This document shows positions 9,949 to 20,044 of a DNA stretch of 64,000 bases, one piece after another. The stretch is from NCBI RefSeq assembly GCF_963678635.1, contig NC_087062.1:16355789-16419788 (forward strand), in the 5' to 3' direction. This DNA comes from Symsagittifera roscoffensis (Eukaryota > Xenacoelomorpha > Acoela > Convolutidae). The position numbers were made by a program, and so were the translations under genes. The notes under the pieces were generated by a model. It ran no database searches, was not told the origin of the DNA, and saw only the letters and a list, made by a program, of their open reading frames with translations. How positions within the stretch are numbered: the stretch's first letter is position 1; each line of letters begins with the position of its first letter.

Positions 9949-11759
9949 ATGTTTCCTTTCCTTGATACTGTTTCTGAAAGCCGTTTTGTTAGTTTAGCAA
10001 TTTTAATAATTCTGACAACTTCAATTAGTACTATTGTGACGACGGAAGATTTAAATACAATGGTTGATGAACAGAGAAATGAGAAATCATCTGAAGAACG
10101 GGTTCTGACGCGTTTGTTTCACGATGCAGTTGTCAATATGGACGGCGACCACAATAGGTCAACTTTTTGTATCAATCTTTCCATTTTTTCACGCATCATC
10201 TGCTAAAGGAAAATTTACCAAAATTAATTCAAGTCAGCCCAGAGGATTTATGAAACGCGTGAAGGGCAAAAAATAATATCTAAATAAAACTCAAACGTTT
10301 CAAACAAAAGTTTGAATCAAGGAGCCTTCTAAAAATTATTCTCCATTTAAAATACTCATAGCCTCATTCTTGCGCGTTAATTGTCCCAAATTGACCAAAA
10401 TGACAATCTTTAAACCCCCATAATTAAAAAAAAAATGATCATAGGTGAAATATTTTTCAAATTTAAGTGCAGGGCAACAATAGCTTTCGATTGATACAAA
10501 AAAAAATCCGTCTACATTTTTGAAAGCTCTTAAAACCTAAAATTTACCTATAGAGAAGCTCCTACGCTCGCCACTGTTACAGATGATTTGAGTTTGGTAG
10601 GTGAAAAAATAATTTAAAAAAAATTGCGGTTCTGAATAGCGACAATAGTTTGTTAAACCGTCATTTTTGTAAACTAAGTGCAAAAGAACGAAGTGACTTT
10701 AAATTATATAGGTCTTGATGAACTTTGTTTCTTTTTATGAAAAGTCGTAAAATTTGGCGACTCTCAAGTTTGATTTTTCGCGGTTTGAGTTTTGATTTTT
10801 TAAACAAATTTAGGTTCATAACTTTTGTTAATATGTAGCCAAACTCCAATTTTCTCTAAATGGGATAACTTTCATTGAAAAAAGGCCAAAAATTCCTAAA
10901 ATTTGAAGAAATATAATGTGATTTGTTTTTTTCTCAATTCAAAAATTGAAAAATAAGGATTTTTTTCGGTTTTCCTGTTCTTTTACAATTCTCCAACAGT
11001 TTGTTGGCTATGTTGGATAGTTTCAAATGGCCTCCAAAGATATGAAGTTTTATGGAATCGACTTCCAAAAATCGAAATAATTATTTTTCAGATAAAAATT
11101 ACTACGGAACACATTGAATTTAGCTTTAATGCTACATGATAACTCTGAGAGTCCTATAATTCTTTCAAGTTCTATTTTAGACATCTATTTTAGAAGCAAG
11201 TAGGCCATAACGTATCGAAATTTTAAGAATACTTTTATTTTATGTTTCAGGTGCTTGCAGGGATTTCAGAAGTTCACAAGAATCCTTGAAAAGCAGTTCT
11301 CTCGCCCATCTCTCAGACAGATAACCTTATTAGTGTTTCTGTTTCCCCCCGAATCGGAGGTATAAATAAATTTATTCACGCTTTTGAAGCACTTGTCTAT
11401 TATTCGATGAGAAACTATTTTGTGTGACTGTAGGTTTTCGCGCAGCATCGGATCTCTGAGGACCAGAAAACTCCAGACTTCGGACTTCAGAGGGAACAGG
11501 ATAGAGATTCTGATCGAAAACAGCAATCTGAATCTGATATCAACTCTGCAATCTCAAACAGCGTTAGTAGAATTGAATCCAATAAAAATCCTACCATTCT
11601 CCAACCCCTCCTCCAGATCAAAAAAGAACCATGGTATAAACTTCAATTTTTATTCGAATTGTTTTTTTTAGCGCTGCGTGAAGAGTAATTTTTTTTTGAT
11701 TAGCTCACATTTCCTAGAGAGAATCAATCAAACTTCATTTATCCAAAAAATGTACCATG
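9949..11759 (+). CDS. Tentative multi-exon gene with signal-peptide-like start
   Basis: Model built by splice phase. Exon 1, 9949-10157, starts ATG and encodes a hydrophobic stretch ('RFVSLAILIILTTSIST') typical of a signal peptide, then an acidic linker. It ends AATAG before a weak GT donor, phase 2. Exon 2, 11251-11359, follows a TATGTTTCAG acceptor and stays open for 36 codons. Exon 3, 11434-11633, lies after a 74-bp intron and gives a hydrophilic, Ser/Asp/Gln-rich segment ('SEDQKTPDFGLQREQDRD'). Exon 4, 11704-11759, lies after a 70-bp intron and ends at a strong donor CATG|GTAAGA, phase 1. All joins keep one frame. I recognise no domain; a secreted precursor or type-I membrane protein would fit. 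Alternatives: a GT donor near 10173 would send exon 2 into another frame, ending at a TAA near 11325. The phase-1 end also fits the acceptor at 16519, so continuation there cannot be excluded. Confidence 0.35.
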
Positions 11760-11889
11760 GTAAGATCTTTGTTTATCATTTTGAATTGGTTTAATTTTTC
11801 TTCGCACTGGGTTTAAAATCTTTGATCCTGATTGGCATAAATTTTTAACGGAGAACCAAATTAACATCCTCTTTCTGAACCGCTCTTTC

Positions 11890-12545
11890 CAAACTCAGGA
11901 CAACCTATTTCGTTCACTAAATTCAGGAGAAAACTATTTAATTCACTAATTTCAGGACAAAACTAATTAGTTCACTAAATTCAGGACAAAACTATTGAGT
12001 TCACTAAGTTCAGGACAAAACCATTTAGTTCGCCAAACTCAGGGCAAAACTATTTAGTTCACCAAATTCAGGATAAAACTAATTAGTTCACTAAATTCAG
12101 GACAAAACTATTGAGTTCACTAAGTTCAGGACAAAACTATTTAGTTCGCCAAACTCAGGGCAAAACTATTTAGTTCACCAAATTCAGGATAAAACTATAT
12201 AGTTCACTCAATTCAGGGCAAAAGCAATTAGTTCACTGTATTCAGGACAAAAGTTTTTAGTTCACTAACTTTAGGATATACAATTGAGTTCACTAAGTTC
12301 AGGACAAAACTATTTAGTTCGCCAAACTCAGGGCAAAACTATTTAGTTCACCAAATTCAGGATAAAACTATATAGTTCACTCAATTCAGGGCAAAAGCAA
12401 TTAGTTCACTGTATTCAGGACAAAAGTTTTTAGTTCACTAACTTTAGGATATACAATTTAGTTCATTAAGTTCAGGGCACACTATTTAGTTCCCTAAAAT
12501 CAAGACAAAACTATTTAGGTCAATTAGTTCAGAATGAAAAGTTTT
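11890..12545 (+). repeat. 29-bp minisatellite with higher-order 174-bp unit
   Basis: About 22 head-to-tail copies of a 29-base unit close to TTCACTAAATTCAGGACAAA + ACTATTTAG. Variants (TTCGCCAAACTCAGGG, CTGTATTCAGGACAAAAG, CTAACTTTAGGATATAC) recur in fixed order. A six-unit block starting near 12110 is repeated essentially exactly starting near 12284, so the array has grown recently by duplication of 174-bp blocks. There is no coding frame through the array. Confidence 0.9.
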
Positions 12546-15219
12546 AAGGACACACATGTAACCAAAAAATTTACTTCCAGTCAATGACAAACCTTTTAAG
12601 AGTAATTTTATATTTGATGCAGTTAAAAATTCTGTCTAAATGTAGCTCTGGGTAATATTTTGGCATAAGAGCACACTTAAGTTTAAATGGAAGTCGAAAA
12701 AGAATAGAAAATTTAAGACATAGAAAAATTAAAGCGTCGAACTTGATTACTCAAGAAATTGCGAATCTCGATAACCCACTTGTTAGCCCCAAAAAATTTA
12801 ACCCACTATTTTTAGACCCCAATATGTTATAACACCACAACAATTTAACTCCTTTCAGTACCGATATTCTGTTTCAAATTATGTCCGTTTGCATCTATAG
12901 TAGTATTCCAATTAAGTGTACGAATTGATGCTAAAGAAGCCATACGTAACTCACTAGATGCCTCTAGCATATCAAATTTATTTGCATTTTGATGAGCGAA
13001 AGATATCATTCACGCGTCTGAAACAGAGTTAACGTACATGGTCCTAATTGAAGGCAACAAAAGACAAAAAATAATACTGCTTTACCTTGAACCATTATTA
13101 AAACACTCAACGAGCTCTAAAATTTGGGTCGTTTCACTTTTCATTATCGTCCAGGCCACCAGTTCTATCTTTAAGGTATGAACAAAATAACTACGAACTG
13201 GAAATGCTCAAAATATCAAACTCAAAAAAAATCAAGCAACAGCAATTAAGAATGTCAACAGTTCTTTCGTAAACAAGAGGTGAGCGTAATCCTGAATTTT
13301 CTAAGCAAAAACCTGATTCCCGAATAGTTTTGAAACAAAAATACTAAGGATATGAGCGAGAGTAGTACACCAAACTTCGCAGTCACCACAGCAATTCATT
13401 CCATAACAGACAATTTTAACACTCAATTAGCCCTACCAACTAAAAAAAACTTATATCGAACTTGACTGCAAATTTTATGGTATGCAACGAGAAGAGGTTT
13501 TACCAGTCTCCCCAGTAACTTGAAACTTCGAAATACCTGAGCTGTTCAAGAACATTGTAAGATTTGACTATATGGCTTGAAGAGCTAAAAATACGAAAAT
13601 TAGTAACCCCTGATAGTAGACCTAAAACCATTTTGCTGGATTTTGAGCAGACCACTTCACAGGCGTTTTGGAAAACTTTCGTAGAGTCCAAACTGTCTGA
13701 ACATTTTTTTCACGTTTCTGAAAACTAGATGAAAAAAAATTTGGAACTTGGATTGCAAAATGAGTACTAAACAAACCACAAGTTTGTCTTAGCACTCAGA
13801 ATATGACCCTCAATGGTTTTTGAAAAAGAATGATAAAATGGAATTTCTTACTTCAAAAGAGTCAAGGAAAAGCAAAGGTTATGCAATTGCCTTATTGAAG
13901 AGTCAGAAAAAATTGCAAAAACTCACAAGCTTTGCTTTTGTTTTTGGTAGTTAAATAAAAGTTTTGTCCCGAATCGAGAAGTGCTATTCCCTCTTTACTA
14001 TGGAATCAAAGAGAAATCGCAATATCCCGTGTGATAAGAAAAACAATTGCTGTAGAAGGTTGGTATTTTGGCATACAGTCATGCTTCTGTGATTCGCTTC
14101 CCAGTATCATAAAAGGTTAGAAAACTTGCAAAAAGTCACATTTCCTTGAAAAACCTAATTTTTATAACGGCTCGACCCAAAACGTGCTTGCATTTCCTTT
14201 TTTGTGTGCTATGGTGAAGTCAAGGTAAAAATTTGTTTTATTTTTGTATACAAATGTTTGTTTTGTTTTTTTTTGTTTTGTAATCATTTGTTTATTTTTT
14301 GTATACATTTTTTCAAATTTTGTATGTCAATTTCCCGGATACGTAGAAAAAACGCACTGTTTCGACTCTTATTAGAAAAATTTTTCACCTAGCAGTTTAT
14401 TGCTCATTTGGTGAGGCGTTAGCTTGAGACTAGGGGCTGATAAACCGCTCAGACAGTGCGTTGTATGCCGACAAATATAAAAAATGACAAATTTGGAAGT
14501 TTTTGAAAACATTTAAGTATTAGTTCAAAATGATCGGCATTTTAATGAAGCTTTGATTTTATCAACGTTTCGGTCTTAACCTGTTTTTTTTCCATATTTC
14601 ATTTAAATTCAGCCAATTAGTCCGTTTTTAGCAAGAATATTTTCAAGATATTTTTCAATTTGAGTACTTTTTTTAGTCTAGAGTTTCGGCAAGTTCATTT
14701 CTGTTGATATGTAAACCACGCTTAGCAGCTGGCGTGCTATTTCAATTACTAAAAGTTTTTAGGCAAAGATTTTTTTTTTCGTTTTTAAATAGTAAAACTC
14801 ACACTTCTTGACTATCAAGCAAAAACAATTTCTCTTATAAAAGCTTTTGGAGATTTAATCCCTCTAGAATTTTGTTGGGCTGTGTAAGAGGCTTTTTGTG
14901 ATCTATGTTACTCATCAAGTAATAAAGTAGTTTCAGCGTAATTTTTGATTAATTGAAAAAAGCCAAAATTACTCTTTTTGGGGTAAAATTCTGAGAGTTT
15001 CGGAGAAAAAATTACACCATATTATTTCTGATGAAATTCTAAGCGACATTCGTTTTCTTCGCTTTTTGTCTTCTTAACCCAATTTGGGAAAAACTTTTAA
15101 AAATTCAAGTTTGGTTCTTTTTGTCCGGATAATTTAAATTAGCACTGTATAGGTCGCAATGATTTTTTTCAAAGAGCAAAGTCTCAAAATTGGTTGTTTA
15201 AGCTCAAAATTACTGTTTC
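12546..15219. other. Gene-poor AT-rich stretch
   Basis: No ORF with protein-like composition, no RNA gene and no intact transposon were recognised. Short ORFs (for example 62 codons at 14204) are T-rich and encode strings of Phe, Leu and Cys. If the 11759 and 16520 splice sites belong together this would be intronic. Confidence 0.4.
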
Positions 15220-15900
15220 GCGATTCACAGCTTGATTTTTGTTTTTACTTTTAAATTCAGATAGTTTCTTTTGTTCATAGGAACGTGAACTCCACTATCG
15301 AACAGCAAAAGCATAAAAGTCACGAGAAACCTGGTCGATGTCTAGTTTGGAATGTGGAATTTAGTTTTCAGGGTTTCTGGCAAAGTTTTAAAAATCCAGT
15401 GCTCTTACATTGGATAAAATTCATCAGAAATTGGCAATAACTAATTGTTCTACAAAACAAAGAGTATTATGGGCATCTCTTTTTTCTTTGAAATCCGAAA
15501 GTTGAGATTTTTTCAAAGAACAGATCAGTTTTTTTTCTGTTTACTCGCGTTCATCAATTTTTTTTCAACTTTCTATTGGCTTTGCTTTTAACAGTGTCAA
15601 AATTTTTTCAGGTTTACTATTAAAAGTCAATGAATAAAGTTCGGGCGATGATTTTTTATTTTTGTTTCAGGAAAAATCTTTAAGAACTTTTCAGGCTCAA
15701 AATTACTTTTTTGCTGTTTGATTTTTGATTTCATTTCAAATTTAGTTCACTTTTTTGTTAACACGAAACCAAACAGCGGGAAAATTTTTTTTCTTATTTA
15801 TCCCTTTTTCAGATTGGATTAATTTCATCAGAAAAATGTCAATCATTAATTTTTCCCGAAAATCAAAACGCTTTAAGAATCATAGATCAGAAATTTTAAA
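15220..15900 (+). repeat. Dispersed repeat, two tandem-like copies
   Basis: Two related blocks: about 15220-15460 and about 15680-15870 share GCTCAAAATTACT, a TTGATTTTTG...TTTCA segment, and GGAT-AA-TTCATCAGAAA. A third relative lies at 34964-35240 (shared CTCCACTAT-GAA-AGC-AAAG, TCGA-(T/C)TTCTAGTTT, TGGAATTTA-TTTTCAGG). This is an uncharacterised dispersed family with no coding content. Confidence 0.5.
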
Positions 15901-16608
15901 CTCCGCACTGTTAATACTAATCCCACAAAAAATAAGCAGACAAATGGTCGTAAGAAAAATGTTGTTTTTTTGTGGCGCTGCGCGGATGAATTTTCGTTGC
16001 CAATTTTTTAGCAGTTTTTGCTGACCAATTTCCTATTAATTTTTTTCTTCAAAAAATCCTAATGAATTAGGCGAACAAAGCAAAAAAGAGCAGTAATTAT
16101 AGTTCAAAAAACATTGATCGTTAAAATTCTTGTAGAATGGAAGTTCGGAGGTCGGACTCATAGCAAACTGTCTAATTTTGTCTGAAAATGGAAAACACTC
16201 CAACCAGCTTTTTCTGACACTGAGGCAGCTTTTTAACTTTAAAAAAATTGGAATCAGTACTCATGGGGCTTTTTTGTTGTACCACAGTACAATTGGTCAC
16301 CTATGAGTTTTTCTTGAAGCAGGCAAATTAGCTGAAAAAAAAACCGGCCTTAAACCGTAGTTGCTTTCCAGTCTTCGAAAATGGTCGGAACAAAAAGACT
16401 TATTACGAAAGAAATTAGATCGCGAGCCCATGAAACGTGAAAAGATAGAGATAGAACGTTAGTGTCTTAAAGTTTTTGAATTCTGTTTTAGATAACATAT
16501 CTGCCTGTCATCTTGCTAGAATCAAGGACAATAAGTGCCAAACAACCAACTCTAAACCAATCCAAATCATCACACTGTCCACGAAACCAATTGAAGTTCT
16601 CCGTTCGA

Positions 16609-18300
16609 ATGGCCGACGATTCTGACTGTTCCCTGAAAGTCTTTGACTTTGGGACTAGTCTCCCAGCCGGTGTTCAGCTGGAACATTACTTAAGTGACAC
16701 GTTTGGAAGATTGACACTAAATGAGAAACTCGGAATGTAAGTATAAGAAGTTGGTGAACTCCTTTACTTTTGTCGATAATTCAACACATGGCTGTGAATG
16801 GTTAAAACAAATAATAATGCTTGCTTACTTTAACCGAAAAAGAAGTAGTTCAACCTAAGAAAAATAGACAGTGAGAGTAGTTAATTAGTTAGAACCAGGG
16901 GCGGATTTGGGGGGGGGGGGGGGTGGGGTGCTTCTTCTCTTCAGAGAATCGACCCCCCGCCGACCCAAAGGGTCCCCCCTTTGTACTATTTTGAGATATC
17001 CATATTTGGCGATGGACCCTGAAAATTTTCTAAAGGCGCATTAGGCGCCAATATATACTAATTTTGAGGTAGGAGCGCGCGTCGAAAAAACGCAATTTTT
17101 GGGTCAAAATTTTCTAAAAATGGCCAAAAAACGCCTTTTTTAGCCTGTTTTTCAAAACTTTGACCAAAACAGGGTCTTTTTAATGCTTTGAATAAGCTCG
17201 GAAAATCAATTTGTTTGACCTAAAAAAAGGTCGACAAACTTTTCGAAAGTTTTTTGAAAATCCGCCCCCCCCCCAGAAAATCCTAGATCCGCCCTGGTTA
17301 TAACTATATTTAGTGAATCACATGCTTTGGGCATCTTTCTCTTATACATTTTCAAACCATTCAAAATAAAATTTGGACACCTTATGCAGTGGCGGATCCA
17401 GAATTTTTTTGAGACGGGCGGATTCTCAAAAAAAATTCGAAAATTTTGTCGATTTTTTTTTCTCAAGGTCGACCAAATTAAATTTCCGAGCTCTCCAAAA
17501 TCATTAAAAAGACCCTGTTTTGGTGAAATTTTGGGCGGTTCACGCAAAGTTTGGAAAAAAGAGGTCGAAAAAAGATGTTTCTAGGCACTTTTTGGAAAAC
17601 TTTGACCAAAAAATTGCATTTTTTTGTCGCGCATTTTTTTCCCCCCTCGAAATTAAAATATATTGGCGTCAAAGGCGCCCTTAGAAACATTTTAGGGTCC
17701 GTCGCCAAATATGGATATCTCAAAATAGTACAAAAGGTGGAACCTTTGGGTCGGCAGGGGGTCGAATCCCTGAGAGAAGCGTCCGCACCAAACGTCATAT
17801 ATAGAAAAAGATAAATTGAAAAAAAAAAGTTTAAGTTGGGAAAATTCTGAACACAAGGATCGAAGGGGCGGATGCGGCTTTTAAGCGCCGCTTCGGTGAA
17901 TGACAAGGAGATGGGTCTGATCCAAACAAGGATTTTAATAGACAATTATGAGAGACAGTAAAGCAGACAAAACAGAAGCAAAGCAAAAAAAATAAGATGA
18001 AAATTATTAGTCAATAATAAATAACAATTTTCTACAGCCATTAGTATCATTTTCGTTCGATTCAAGGGGCAAGCCAGTTGTGAAGCACTTATTCGTTTAC
18101 TCCTTAATTTTTTTGTTCAGCTCGTTATTTAATACACTGTCTAGATCAAATCCGTCTCCATGTCATCCACCAGCCAGTACTGGCATCTTCGATTGTGTAA
18201 CAGTTCCACCAGGGTCGAGGTGTTCGAAAGCACTACAAAGGCCCTCTTTGATTATTGAAGACATTTTTTGCCGAACTTTTCAAAATTTGAAAGACTGCAA
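16609..18300 (+). CDS. Candidate N-terminal exons of TAF1 (TAND-like)
   Basis: Exon A (16609-16736) starts at ATG and encodes an acidic start (MADDSD), then 'FDFGTSLPAGVQLEHYLSD' and 'RLTLNEKLG'. It ends in phase 2 at a consensus donor GTAAGTAT. Exon B (18121-18300) follows a TTTTTTGTTCAG acceptor and its first base completes the codon, giving LGISLFNTLS. Known TAF1 TAND1 segments follow the pattern F-FGN...G-LE...L-D...L...LG--SL---L, and the joined reading follows it closely. TAND1 mimics DNA and binds the concave face of TBP. The larger TAF1 body lies downstream on the same strand (30112-34197). Further exons would be expected between. An open frame precedes the ATG back to an AG at 16519, so the first exon may instead start earlier or carry a 5' UTR or trans-splice site. 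Exon B's donor (CAA|GTGATG) is weak. Identity is inferred. Confidence 0.45.
16896..17296 (+). mobile_element. hAT-like MITE with 8-bp target duplication
   Basis: Ends are complementary: CAGGGGCGGATTTGG on the left, CTAGATCCGCCCTG on the right. It is flanked by near-identical 8-mers, gttagaac (16888-16895) and gttataac (17297-17304), the hallmark of hAT insertions. About 401 bp, no transposase, with a long G run near the left end and a C run near the right end. It lies in the putative TAF1 intron. Confidence 0.7.
17387..17795 (-). mobile_element. Second hAT-like MITE copy, inverted
   Basis: Begins CAGTGGCGGATCCAGA and is the reverse complement of most of 16896-17296. Shared blocks include AAAGACCCTGTTTTGG, CAAATATGGATATCTCAAAA and TAGTACAAA. 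The distal end (around 17780) is eroded and no matching 8-bp duplication was found there. Open frames through this stretch are repeat-derived. Confidence 0.6.
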
Positions 18301-18333
18301 GTGATGTTTATATGTGCTGTTGCAAAAAAAATG

Positions 18334-18418
18334 AATGACTAGTGTTTTCACTACTGAGAGTGAAAGATTCACAAGCCAGAGTGTTTTGACTACTGGGATT
18401 GAAAAATTCATAAGCCAT
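18334..18418 (+). repeat. Imperfect 42-bp tandem duplication
   Basis: Two adjacent copies of TGTTTT-ACTACTG-GA-TGAAA + ATTCA-AAGCCA, directly after the putative exon ending at 18300. Non-coding. Confidence 0.6.
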
Positions 18419-18462
18419 CTTTGTTATCTTTGGTTCTTTTTGTTATAATAGTTGATTTCACT

Positions 18463-18565
18463 AGTATTCCGACAATTCGGTCACAGACAATTCAGCCAAT
18501 TTCAAATTCAGACAATTCAGTCAAAATGAGTGAGACAATTCGGCCAAAAACAATTTAGACAGTTT
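18463..18565 (+). repeat. Short degenerate tandem repeat (GACAATTCGG)
   Basis: Five to six copies of a loose unit around GACAATTC(A/G)G(T/C)CA, spaced about 18-25 bases apart. Confidence 0.6.
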
Positions 18566-18660
18566 TAAAGTTTTAAAACGTGCGCGCAAAAACTTTTCAC
18601 ATGCGGCAAAACATCAAAGCTTTCATTAGACGACTTATAATTAATTCCTTTCAAATGCAC

Positions 18661-18727
18661 ATAAAACAAATATAATTAACAGAAACAAAAGTACAAAACA
18701 AATATAATTAACAGAAACAAAAGTACC
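18661..18727 (+). repeat. Exact ~34-bp tandem duplication
   Basis: The segment AAAACAAATATAATTAACAG + AAACAAAAGTAC occurs twice back to back with no visible differences, so it is recent. Confidence 0.8.
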
Positions 18728-18839
18728 TAATTATAATAAATTTATGCAAATCATTAAGTACCTAAGCAAAAATCGAACTCAACAAAAAACTGTACAATAC
18801 TTAAAAAGTAACCAATTTACGCGAATGTGGGACTGAGAT

Positions 18840-18970
18840 TGGGAGTTTTACAGGAGGTCATAAAGGATATCAGTTAAAGGGTTGACCACCGCTAGCACGT
18901 ACTGGCCACACAGTTACGCTGGTATTCTTATCATGCCTTAGGCGGGAGAGCGTGCAACCGCCTATTAGGT
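18840..18970. other. GC-rich island of unknown nature
   Basis: A locally GC-rich stretch in very AT-rich surroundings, containing GACCACCGCTAGCACGTACT and a possible small hairpin GGCGG...CCGCC near 18942-18962. It may be a degraded small-RNA-derived repeat. I could not fold it into a tRNA or match it to 5S. Confidence 0.2.
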
Positions 18971-19211
18971 AATTTGGGTAGTTGGTAGAAACTAATTAGA
19001 AACTTAAACTTCTTTAAAAGATAAACTAATTGCGATTAAAACATTGTCCAACCAGAAACCAGTACCGCGTTTAACGCCTACTTTTTGCTTTTAGATTGTC
19101 CATTTACACAATTAACATTGATTAAACTTCATTAGTAACTAGCTTGAACAACTGACTGATTAGTATCCGAATCATTCTAAATCTTTCACTTTTAGCAAAA
19201 GTTGTCGTAAA

Positions 19212-20044
19212 ATGGAATTCGTAACATCTGAACACGGAAAAAGCATCTTTGTCTTGATGGTTACAGATGCCGTGAAAAAAACCAACTTAAGAATGGTCTC
19301 ATTAAATGGCAATGTACATTTGGAAATTGCAGAGCAGTGGGTTATTTGGACGAACAGCAAGAATTCACCTTAAAAACTGAGCCTGCTCATTTACCGAGCC
19401 CCTCAAAAATTCAAGCTAGGAAATTTGCTAACGAAAATCGAGAAAAAGCCGCAAACACTGGTAACGCTCCTCGATAGATTGTCCTCAACGCCCAAATTGA
19501 CCTGCCTCTTTATGCAGCGCCTACAATACCGATTTTGAAGCCGCTGTTTGCAACGCCATTAGGAAAATGTAGCCTGATACAGAAGTTCAATTCTGTTTCT
19601 TCCATCTAGGCCAAGCAGTATAGCGCAAGGTACAAAAACCTGGATTTACGCGCAAGTACATGGACGATGATGAGTTTCGGCTGAATGTCAAAAAACGATT
19701 TGCTTAGCATTCGTTCCCGTTGATGACGTTATTTTCGCTTTTGAGGCTCTCCGAAAAGAGGATCCCTCAGAGGAATTTCAGAGTCTATCGGACTACTTTG
19801 GCGATACCTATATTAGTGCCTGTCGAGGTAATAGACGCGTCAAACTAAAATTTGACATTGCCGATTGGAACGTTTCCAATCGGGTGCTCAGCGGTGAACC
19901 TCGTACGAAAAATGCATTGGAGGCATGGAATAGCTGCTTCAATAAATTCGTGTCGACAAAGCACCCCGCCCTCCCCAAGTTGATCACACGTTTCAAAGAT
20001 GAGCAAAAAAAGATGAGCAAAAAAAAGGATAAGTTCACAAGAAA
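19212..20044 (+). pseudogene. Broken FLYWCH zinc-finger / MULE transposase gene
   Basis: The N-terminal part (19212-19480) reads as a FLYWCH-type zinc finger: start MEFVTSEHGKSIFVL, then after a frameshift near 19255 'DGYRC', 'LKNGLIKWQCTFGNC' with the W-x-C...C spacing of the family. From about 19520 the reading is the C-terminal half of a MULE transposase: 'TDFEAAVCNAIRKM', 'FCFFHLGQAV', a Y-DD-EFR block, 'LSDYFGDTYI', 'FDIADWNVSNRV', 'NALEAWNSCFNKFV' and a terminal LI-RFKDEQ block. The catalytic central part (about 170 residues expected) is missing, and there are stops (for example near 19471 and 19571) and a second frameshift near 19715. It is therefore an internally deleted pseudogene. 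Its 3' end joins directly to the decayed LTR element at about 20045. Confidence 0.75.

Noticed and set aside
11890..12545. Regular repeats resembling a CRISPR array
   Set aside because: Units are directly abutting with no unique spacers, and the DNA is eukaryotic; it is a minisatellite.
17206..17945. Several overlapping ORFs of 85-155 codons
   Set aside because: They run through the two inverted hAT-like MITE copies and are strand-symmetric by-products of the inverted repeat.
18880..18965. 5S rRNA or tRNA gene in the GC-rich patch
   Set aside because: Does not match 5S internal control sequences and does not fold as a cloverleaf by eye.
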